NCBI GenBank assembly: GCA_030272155.1
Contig: CP126201.1
Span: forward strand, 4,636,501-4,700,500
Direction of reading: 5' to 3'
Length of the DNA: 64,000 nucleotides
Source: Tetradesmus obliquus
Taxonomy: Eukaryota > Chlorophyta > Chlorophyceae > Sphaeropleales > Scenedesmaceae
Positions 55,853 through 64,000 of this stretch are shown here, piece by piece (position 1 is the stretch's first letter; every line of letters begins with the position of its first letter). The notes below the pieces were generated by a model. It had not been told where the DNA came from and ran no database searches. It saw only the letters and a program-made list of their open reading frames with translations. The translations under genes were made by a program, and so were the position numbers.

Positions 55853-57678
55853 ATGTCTCTGGTTCGCGTGCTGGTCCTGGTGGCCCTCGTGGCCGTGGTC
55901 GCAGCCCAGCCCTGCATTGAGTGCAAGGTGAGAGCAGCTGAGCAGCAAAGATAATGACATCGGTGCCGAGGAAGGTTCCTGCTGAGCCACAATTGTTGCA
56001 ACACTGCCGTATTGTCGGCAGCTAATAGAAGTGCAGTGCTTGAGCAAGCAGCAGCGTCGAATCAGATGGTTAGCAGCACTGTCACCAGCGTCACCAGTGC
56101 TGCTGCACAGTTAGCGCATACCTCAGCGCAGTGTGTCTGGCGCTGTCCTTGACTGCCTTGCGCTGATGGTGCTGCTGCAACTTGCAGGACTGCAAGACCA
56201 ACAACTGCTACTCGCAGTGCAAGCCGTCTTGCGGCATCGACATCAACGACTGCAAGAAGAGGGGCGAGAGCTACGGCGTGAACATTGGCAAGGTGCGCTG
56301 CTGCTGCTGCTGCTGCTGCTGCCGCCGCCTGCAGCGTAGTTGACACAGGTACTGTGCTGCGTGCTCAGCAGTAGCCTGTAATGGCCCGCTATGTTACACG
56401 CAGATGCCAGGTGGCAACGGCTCAAGTGCACCAGCTGACTGATGATGCAGGCACCTGCCAGCAGCGCAGCATGGACTGCATTAACACGGCCTTTGACTCA
56501 CTTTGACTTTGATCGATGCTGCTGCTGCTGCTCCTTGGATGCTGTTGCTGCTGTCCCGCCTCTGCGCCCTGGGCACTATGTAATTTGCACGTCACGCCAC
56601 CCATCAACAGGACGCCTGCAAGACCACCCAGGTGACACACAGTGCCAAGTTGCCTGCACCAACAATCAGCCTGAGCATAACTGCTTGAGTGCTGCTTTAG
56701 CTTGCAAGACTACAAGGGGCTCCTCCTTATTGCCAGTCCAGGTCAGCTGCCAGGCACTTCAGCTGCATTGCTCCAGCTCCAAACAGACAATCCGTGCCCA
56801 CAAGCTGTCGTGCTATCCTTTGCGCTGCTGCTGGTTGGGCACTAACCACTCGCGTGTGCTGCTGCTCTGGTTCACACATGCAGACGTACTGCGGTGGCAG
56901 CCGCACCATCGGCGGCCCCAAGCCCCCAGTGAAGGTCAGCTTCAAGCAGTGCCAGAACATCGCATACGGCACCTGCCAGAGCAAGGCCAAGGAGACTGCA
57001 AGCAAGGGAGCATGCGTGACAAGCTTCAACGGCTTCAACCAGTGCAACAGGCAGCAGGTGCGGCTGCGCAGCTGGTTGGCGTATGTGTATTGTATATATT
57101 TATATGAGAGAACTGCGCTGTTCGCATGTAGCGTGACAAGCTTCAACGGCTTCAACCAGTGCAACAGGCAGCAGGTGCGGCTGCGCGGCTGGTTGGCGTG
57201 TGTGTACATATGTCAAGAGAATTGCACTGTTTGCATGTCGCATCACATCCTTCAATTCAACGGCTTCAACTAGGGCAGCAGGCGGCAGGTGCGGCTGCAA
57301 AGAAGATCATGTGCAGGGAGGAAGGACTGTTGCGCTGGTTGCATGTAGCATGGTGCGCTGTATGGACCCACAAGGTCCGTGTGCATGTGAGCACTGCATA
57401 ACCTGTCTCACATTGATGTTCTTTGGCTAGGCGTGTCTCTTTTGCTGCTAACAGCTTGCATCGTCTGCTTGAACCCAGGCTGACTGTGCTGCTTCCTGCC
57501 TGCTGCCTTGTTTGCATCCCTTGCGCCGCATCACTCCGGAACAACGCGACTCGCCCTTCAACTTCCGCCGACAAAACCTCAAAACACCACGTCGCGCAAA
57601 ACCCCGCAGTTTGCCGACTTCTTCTACCCTGAGGTCAACGAGCTGTGTGCAAGGGCAGTGATGGCCATTCCCAAGTGA
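55853..57678 (+). CDS. Small secreted cysteine-rich protein, array member 1 (family not recognised)
   Basis: Five exons, 55853-55927, 56188-56292, 56611-56631, 56884-57057 and 57610-57678 (TGA), join in phase 0 into 147 residues. Exon 1 is a signal peptide (MSLVRVLVLVALVAVVAA) followed by QPCIECK. The mature chain has about 14 cysteines in the pattern CIEC-DCKTNNC-QC-SC-DC-DACKTT-YCGG-KQCQNIAYGTC-AC-QC-FYPEVNELC. Exon 3 is a 21-base microexon coding DACKTTQ. The same Cys pattern and splice positions recur in the genes at 59079 and 63096, so this is a local family. I do not recognise the family; the all-disulphide, secreted layout suggests an extracellular structural, defence or signalling role. 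The tail of exon 4 is copied twice in the following intron. Confidence 0.75.
57122..57300 (+). repeat. Two copies of the end of Cys-rich gene 1 exon 4
   Basis: The segment coding SFNGFNQCNRQQ plus GTGCGGCTGCG donor sequence recurs at 57122-57190 (near perfect) and 57231-57300 (decayed, stop in frame). Confidence 0.88.
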
Positions 57679-59078
57679 TCTGACACACGCTGGTGCAGAG
57701 GCTGCCGCGCAACAAACATTGGACATCGTCTTGAACAAACAGCATGCCAACGGCAACTCTGTCATGGAAAAGTTGTGAGGTTGTGAATTGGCACACACAC
57801 TGCTGTTGTACATACTTTTTGTTGAGTAGTTCGTGCTTTTTTTGTGTAGTTCGTGACAAGACTTGCTGTGCCAGCAGCCGACAGCTGTTAGAACAGCTTG
57901 CTTGCCGCTGCATATTGGTAGTATCTAGATCCTCTACTTGCCTGACCTGCATGAATGGGCTCTTTTGTTGCTGCGCTCCCCATAGCAAACTTGCAGCAGA
58001 ACGCGTCCATAGACAGGTACAGGCAGTAGAGACAACGAATGTGGTTGCAAACTTCAGAACTGCGCAGCGCAATACTAGACGTCAGTCTGTTTTGGCCCTA
58101 AAGTGGCCTGGCGGATGCAGCTACTGTCTGCAGAGGGTGTGGCACTGTCTCTAGCAGCTGTTGATGTGTGTGTCTTGCCAGAGCGGTGCGTGCCGCACAT
58201 ATTTGCAGGCACAACATGCTGCTCGGCATTGCATGGCACGCTTGCGCAATCAACGTACTGAGTTGGTGCTGATGGTTTGCTGTGACCGAAAAGATGGTTG
58301 AATGTAGATGCTGTGTTTGTAACACATTGCGGATGCAAATTGATGAACTCGTAGGGCTTGAGGGCGGTGTGTTTGGGCCTTGCAGTCGTTGAATCTGTGC
58401 ATTCGTCACCTATCATAGAAGTTGCCAGTGACAGAAAAAGGTGGTACAGGAATTGGCGTCTAGCTAGCCCCGACTCAGTCATCACGGCAGCTGTTGGCAG
58501 TTTGGGCGGCTGCTTCAGCTTGTGTCCCAGGCTGGCATGCCATGCCAGTGGCAACCATGCCGCTGCCGCCATTCGACAAGTCACACAACCGCATTCAGGT
58601 GACACGAGGGGGGCACGTAACCCACTGATCATATCATCTATTGTGTCGACGCTGGAAAGCTTGTCGCAGGAGAGGTGTCTTCATTGGTGTGGTAGTGCCG
58701 CACACTGCGGCAGCAGCAGCTGCTGGCGGACCCCAACTTCCTCTTGCCATGCTGCCAAGCCCTAGCACCGCCTTATCTGCCAGAGATTGCTACAAAATTA
58801 ATTTTCAATGTGGCATGTCAGGCGCTTTCAGAGTTAGCGACTCTACATAGGCAGCAGTTGATCCTTCCAAGCGCTAGTCGCGCAGCTGACGTTGGCGGGA
58901 TCCCGGACTTGCAGCCAGCAGCTGTCCAAATTTAAGCACAAGCACGGCCACAATATGTTCCCAAGTTTTACTTGTAACCTCGACCTACCTGCAACATCCA
59001 AATTAGCACGCAACTCGTGAGCTCCTACCCAACCTCTGGCTGACGACGAAACTACCGTGCTTGGCTGCCACAACTGCA
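57679..59078. other. Intergenic spacer between Cys-rich genes 1 and 2
   Basis: No gene was recognised. A plus-strand TGTAA occurs near 58318. The minus ORF 58075-58632 has no motif or splice support. Confidence 0.45.
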
Positions 59079-61234
59079 ATGATGTGTAGCATGCGTTTGA
59101 CGGTCCTACTAGCTGTGTTCATCACAGCAGCAGCAATTACAGCGCCCGCAGTCCTTTCCAAATCCACCACCACTGCTGTGTCAGCAGTTGCTGCTGGCAA
59201 CCAGACAGCCACAACTGCTGCAGCCTCAAAGCCTCAGGCTGGAACAAAGACTCCATGCATCGAGTGCAAAGTGAGCTGCTGCCAATAGCAACAATTATTC
59301 ATTGAACAGCCACACGCATCAAGAAATGGAGGTGGCAGCAACAGCGGCAGCAGCAGCATTGCTCAGTAGTAGTTGCTCGTAGTTGGCAGCTGCTGCATGA
59401 TTTTGTTCCACTTCAAAGTGGACACACTGTTGAACTTCACTCCATGCCTCTCTGGCCGCCCAGCAGTGCAATTTAAATGTGCATCCTGCTCTCACGTAGT
59501 GTCTGGAATTCGTCTGAACCGGCAGTCTCGCATGAACATTGGATGCGGCTACAATATCGTACCGACTTGTTAACCCGTGTTGACATCTTCGGCTCCTTGT
59601 TGCATTTGTTCTGCAGGAGTGCAAAACCAACAACTGCTTCAGTGACTGCAAGCGCTCCTGTGGGATGGACGTGGAAAAGTGCAAGAAAGTTGGCAAGGAC
59701 ATTGGTGGGTGCCGCTGCGCTGCTACAGCCATGTATCATGTCACTTGATTTGCGCAAACGTGTGTCACTCGAGCTGGGGACAGCATACAAGACGTTCAGC
59801 TGCAACAGCTGAGTGACGTGCAGTGGCACAGCACTGCATTGCTGCTGCCAGCACAATCAACCAAAGTTATCAAAATGATGGCTTGCTAGTCCAATAGTTG
59901 CATGCCTGTTGGATGGACCGTGTATTGGTGATTGATTGAGTGACTTGGTGTCCTTTGATTGGACTGCCCGCTGCAATCTACTTCAGGCGGCAAGCATGGC
60001 AAAGATGCATGCGCAACCACCAAGGTAAGCACACCACAGCATGGTACCTCTTCAATGCACAGCTTACTGCTGGCACCCACTGCGCGTGACATGCCAGCAC
60101 TTTGCTTGAAGGTGCGCAGATTTGGTTTTTCATGTTAGACTGTCCATTTTTTACTTTGCCACCTACCCTGCAGCCAGCTGGGACCAGACGCCTCACCCAG
60201 CATTGATCAGTCATCTCTTGACAGAGCAGCAGCCTAAATCACCAGGCAAGCAGCATCTCAGCATAGTGCTAAAAGGTTCAGCAGCAGTGTTGTGGCAGCA
60301 GCTGTCTCCAATGCATTCACTACTGCCTCTTTGTGATGCTGCTGCTACTTCTGCTGCGTTGGGATGCCATGCAGAAGTTCTGCGGCGGAAACAAGCGCGG
60401 TGGGCACAAAGGCAAGACTGCCAAGGTCACGCTGAAGCAGGCAAGTGATGAGGTTGATTGTCACTTGTTTGTGAACTGCGTGTTTCACAACTGCAACATT
60501 AGAATCAACATCCTGGTCTTTGATTGCACGCTTCTTGAGCAGCATGTATGGCACCCATGATACGGCAGCTTCACGCTTCCAGCCTTTTGCATGGCATGCT
60601 AACAACAGCCTACCCTGCAAACCTGCATGTAACCCCACGCTGTGCTGTGCCGGCTGCAGTGCCAGAACATCGCGTACGGCATGTGCCAGCAGCATGCCAA
60701 GGAGGAGGCCATGAAGCCCAGCAACGACTGCAAGGCAGCCTTCATGCGCTTCCGCCGCTGCAACAAGTGAGGCGGTAGTATGAATTGGTGATCTGATGAT
60801 GATGAGGCAATTATCATGCCTGTATGCAGCCTACCTGGGCTGGGCGGCGCTTTGATACAGGCTGCTGCGCAGTCACTGCAGCCACACCCTAGCACTGCGG
60901 CCATGACGCTCACCGCAACAGATATACTTCACCGTCACATGCTTGCGCAAGCACATGCATGCATGTTGCCTGGTGGCTCTTACTGTGCTGCGGGCTGCAT
61001 CGCTCCTTGATTCTCTTTTGCTGCAGGGACGAGTGGGCTGGCTTCTGGTACCCAGAGGTGAATGAGCTGTGTGCCAATGCTGTGAAGGCGCATCAATTAC
61101 TGAGGCACGCAGATAACATGGTGAAGATGCTGGAACAGCACTATAACTCCACAGCTGCAGCTGGCGCTACAGCCTGGCAGTACATATGTACACCTTTTCG
61201 CCACCTTATGCACGGGGAAGATGGTATATGTTGA
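59079..61234 (+). CDS. Small secreted cysteine-rich protein, array member 2
   Basis: Six exons, 59079-59270, 59617-59704, 59987-60024, 60375-60440, 60660-60766 and 61027-61234 (TGA), join in phase into about 232 residues. The signal peptide (MRLTVLLAVFITAAAITAPA) is followed by a Thr/Ala-rich spacer absent from the other members, with an NQT sequon. The cysteine frame is that of member 1: CIECK, ECKTNNCFSDCKRSCG, DACATTK, FCGGNKRGG, CQNIAYGMC, RRCN, WYPEVNELCANAV. Member 1 codes KQCQNIAYG without a break, whereas here a GC-AG intron (donor at 60441) splits KQ|CQ, so an intron was gained or lost between paralogues. The last exon adds ~45 residues past the conserved end. Confidence 0.75.
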
Positions 61235-61689
61235 CTGCTGCCACCGCAGCCACACATCAACTGCTGAGCACGTGGCACGCGTCAAGCACACCAAGCATTT
61301 GAAAGCAGCAAGGCTGATGAACTAGCCTTTGTGCAAATTTCAACAGCGCTGCTCCAGACAGATTGTCCTTCATGACGTCCTTGATAAAGGACAATTTGTT
61401 GATTGAACAGTTGTTCCTGCAGCCTGGGAATGTCCCACCTCACAGCGCCAGCATGCATGCACCGTTTTGCTAGCGTGGTGCCAGTCTGCCAGCGAAGGCT
61501 TCCTGGCAGGAATTTTGCGCTTTGTATATGATAATTGCGGTGACTGGGTCATTGAACAGTCTAGTGGCCTGTGATACTTTCTGACAGACGCGTGGCGCAG
61601 CAGCCTTGAGGAGGTCACAGGCAGTCCACCTCACAGTGCTGTCTGTGTGTCACCTTGCAAGGCAAACAGAACATTGCATGTACTCCTCT

Positions 61690-61694
61690 TGTAA
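61690..61694 (+). terminator. TGTAA polyadenylation motif after Cys-rich gene 2
   Basis: The chlorophyte-type signal on the coding strand, 456 bases past the stop codon. Support is motif and position only. Confidence 0.35.
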
Positions 61695-61880
61695 AAGCTG
61701 CAGCAGCAGGTACTACAGCTTCCCATCTGACTCAGATGCATTCTTACTGTTGTTTGTTTGCTGCTGTGGCTGAATGGATGGAGCAGCGGATGTTGGTACA
61801 ATCAGTGTCCAGTGACTGGACGACAGTTGTTCACCTGTTGTTCATGGTGTCAATGGGAAGAGAGTGATCAGCAGCACCGT

Positions 61881-61897
61881 GCTGGGGTGACCCCAGC
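61881..61897. repeat. Hairpin GCTGGGGTGACCCCAGC at the border of the AT-rich block
   Basis: An eight-base inverted repeat around a central T. GC-rich hairpins between genes are common in chlorophyte plastid genomes, so it may belong to the inserted DNA. Confidence 0.6.
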
Positions 61898-62335
61898 CCG
61901 TAACTTTTCATTTTTTTCTTGTTCTTGTTCTTTAAAGTTTTGATTTGTTTTAACCCCAAAATTGTAGTGATCTTTATTTGAAAAAATGAAAACTGAAAAT
62001 ATATGATTTTCTTGAGGAATCCAAAAAATTTCTTCTGTATAGAGTTCAGAATTAAATCTATTGAATGTTGATTTCGTTTGTAATTTTTTCAAGCCAAAGA
62101 AAAGATCAAACTTTAAATTATTAAGATCAACTTCTTTTCTTTTTTTCAAAAATGAATGTGTGAATAATTCTTTTTGTTTAGAATTTGTTCTCGAAAAAAT
62201 TTCAAAAACATTTTTAGTTTTTCGAATTAAAAATAAGTTTTCAAAACAGGCAGACTTATTTGTGTTTGTCTTGCACAAACTGACAATCAATCAGCATCCT
62301 TTTGTCACGTTTAAGAGCATCGTATTAGCGACTTG
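61898..62335 (-). pseudogene. Nuclear insertion of plastid DNA (NUPT), fragment of a plastid coding gene, possibly rpoC2
   Basis: Base composition drops abruptly to strongly AT-rich over ~430 bases and then returns to normal. The minus strand is open for about 130 codons with a Lys/Phe/Asn/Ile-rich composition ([19 protein letters not shown]) typical of plastid genes and unlike every nuclear exon here. The fragment has no start or end and reads into flanking DNA at both sides. The match to the RNA polymerase beta'' subunit rests on style (EIFWIPQE) and is tentative. Confidence 0.6.
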
Positions 62336-63095
62336 ATAAGGCTCACACCCATTTTGTGTGAAAGGCTGCAGGACCTGAAGCTCAGGCTGCCCGCAGAGCA
62401 CCACTGCTGGTGCACATGTGCCAGTTGCAGTTGACTAAGACTACCGTTGATTTGCTCGTTGCATACCTCGCTCGTGCCAGTCGGTTGTGAACCAGTAAGT
62501 AATCCAGTAATTAATAATGACCATACAGGCGAGACAGCCTCAAGGAAGCAAAACAGAGGCCAGCAGCAGCTGCAGCAGTTGCAGCAGTGACTACGGGAGT
62601 ACATGTCAGCATGGCCCCCATCAGCAAACCAGCCAGTAAACATGTCTTCAGTGATCATGTACATACTTTGCAAAGCGCGGCTGAAGGCCTTTGCTGTGCA
62701 TGTTATGTCACTCGCGGGAGGAAGGTGACGCAACTCTGGCCATTTGATATCTGGCATCGACCGCAGCCCCTTGAGCAGAACATCGCACAGCTGGAACTCA
62801 TATTATCTGCCGCATTTTGATCTTCAAATCCGTGTCAGCAGCAGTTGGATTGCATCATTCTCACCCCTGGTGACCAGCTTACCACAGCGGTGCGTGTCGA
62901 GGTGCCCTGCAACAGCATGCAGTTTTCTACCGTCAAAAAGATATCAACTAATCAACAGTGCTAGATGCTGATTACGGTGTACATCCCGATCTACACCTGT
63001 ATGAACAAGCTGCCGAGAATGCGATCTAATACAGTCATTTCAGCGGCAGCCTAACGACGAATGTATCTAATGTAATATGTTGCAGGTTCACAAGG

Positions 63096-64000
63096 ATGTC
63101 GTGCATGCGGGTGGCCGTGTTTCTGGCCCTTTTGGCCGTGGTGGCAGCAAGCAGGCCAGGCCAGGGGCCCTGCATCGAGTGCCGGGTAAGCTGCTGCTAG
63201 TACCCCGCTAACGAGTAGCTGAGATGCGCTGAAAACATATAAATGCCGCAGGCTTTCCGCAGCGTGTAGCCCTGCTGAGTAGTGGACCCAGCAGCAGCTG
63301 CTGCATATAATCACACACCTCATCCCTGCAAGGGTTACTAGATAGCTGTTCCATTGCAGCTCAACAGCAGCTGCGAGTATTTCTGACGTTTCCTGTGGCA
63401 CGTAAGCTGCTCTAGCTCAAACACCGTGCACAGCACGTGCTGATCCTGGTCATGCTGCTTTTGCACTTGCTGCGCCAACTAACGTGCCCTGCTGCCGCCT
63501 GCAGGACTGCCGTACCAACAACTGTTTGAGCGTGTGCCAGCGCTCCTGCGCTAAGCCTGCCAGCGTGAACATTGAGACATGCAAGCGCATCGGCAGGGAG
63601 ATTGGTGAGCAGCGGGTGCTCTATGCTGCATGATAGCAGATGCAGAGCAGTGAGGCAGTGCTATCTGCATGGCAGCAGACGCAGCTCTCGCAGGGGCTCG
63701 CAAGCTGCATGACATGCAGCAGCTGATTGCAGTGCTGAGGAGTGCAAGTTTAGTGCAGAGGGCGTTGCTGCTGCAGCAGCAGCAGCAGCTGACTGGGCTG
63801 GCTCAGTCTGGCTCTGCAGCTTGTGTACCGCCATGTATGTGGGCCGAATGTGTGTAGTCGAACTGATCACACGGCCATGGCTGTTCACTGCAGGTGGTCG
63901 GATCGGCATCGACGCCTGCGGCACAACCAAGGTGGGTGCACAGGATGCTCAGAGGGTGGCAGAATCGTTTTCGCTTCGACAGAACAGCAACTGCATGCAT
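63096..64000 (+). CDS. Small secreted cysteine-rich protein, array member 3 (partial, runs off right edge)
   Basis: Three exons are visible: 63096-63185, 63505-63604 and 63894-63931; the rest lies beyond the window. The signal peptide (MRVAVFLALLAVVAA) is followed by CIECR, DCRTNNCLSVCQRSC, ETCKRIGREIG and DACGTTK. Exon 3 has the same length (38 bases) and phases as exon 3 of member 2, so members 2 and 3 share the older structure and member 1 has the shortened 21-base version. Function is unknown, as for the other members. Confidence 0.75.

Larger units (their letters stand above)
61235..63095. other. Spacer between Cys-rich genes 2 and 3, with plastid-like insert
   Basis: No nuclear gene was recognised. 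A TGTAA motif at 61690-61694 lies 456 bases past the stop of gene 2. An AT-rich block interrupts the spacer at about 61898-62335. The part next to gene 3 ends in TTGCAG at 63079-63085, a possible 5'-UTR intron acceptor 10 bases before its ATG. Confidence 0.5.

Noticed and set aside
58075..58632. 185-codon minus-strand ORF between Cys-rich genes 1 and 2
   Set aside because: No domain, no splice continuation and ordinary spacer composition.
1..64000. Bacterial-type features (operons, Shine-Dalgarno sites, CRISPR, IS elements) and rRNA/tRNA genes
   Set aside because: Genes are spliced eukaryotic genes. The regular repeats are exon copies, microsatellites or minisatellites without CRISPR spacers. 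No tRNA cloverleaf or rRNA core was recognised by eye; a tRNAscan/Rfam run would settle it.

Overview
The window reads as nuclear DNA of a chlorophyte green alga, probably of the Scenedesmaceae/Selenastraceae type. The grounds are dense short exons with GT-AG and some GC-AG introns, pervasive CAG/CTG triplet runs (often directly against 3' splice sites), hydroxyproline-rich extracellular proteins, a light-harvesting-like plastid protein, TGTAA-type polyadenylation motifs, and a 430-bp AT-rich block that looks like plastid DNA. No bacterial operon, rRNA, tRNA or CRISPR was seen. All gene models were built by hand from conserved motifs plus splice sites with matching phase; exon coordinates are given so they can be tested. 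Layout from left to right: the first exons of a strictosidine-synthase-like (SSL/APMAP) beta-propeller gene that runs off the left edge (minus); a small kinesin (minus, 676-5140); a complete SSL gene whose first two exons are paralogous to the left-edge gene (minus, 5911-9195); two related ShKT-domain, proline-rich extracellular glycoprotein genes (minus, 10585-13179 and 15000-20313) that share an upstream 18-bp motif; the proteasome lid subunit RPN12 (minus, 21650-24861); a repeat-rich 3.5-kb spacer; an ENT-type nucleoside transporter with a large low-complexity loop (minus, 28330-35916); a secreted alpha/beta hydrolase (minus, 37229-42499); an unexplained 2.9-kb spacer; a LIL/SEP light-harvesting-like protein (minus, 45428-46672) divergent from a GT32 (OCH1-like) glycosyltransferase (plus, 47086-49194); a noncanonical aquaporin (minus, 51734-54982); and a tandem array of three unrecognised small secreted cysteine-rich proteins (plus, 55853-57678, 59079-61234, 63096-edge), with the plastid-like insert between the second and third. 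The strongest unexplained pattern is that nearly every multi-exon gene carries extra, partly decayed copies of pieces of its own exons inside the adjacent introns or just past its stop codon, usually keeping one splice junction. These 'exon echoes' reach five or more copies in tandem (hydrolase exon 3, the ENT last exon, RPN12 exon 6). They suggest an ongoing local duplication process linked to exon/intron borders and triplet repeats, and they could feed alternative splicing. No metabolic pathway is shared by the genes. The common themes are secretion or the cell wall (ShKT-HRGPs, hydrolase, GT32, Cys-rich array) and membrane transport (ENT, aquaporin).
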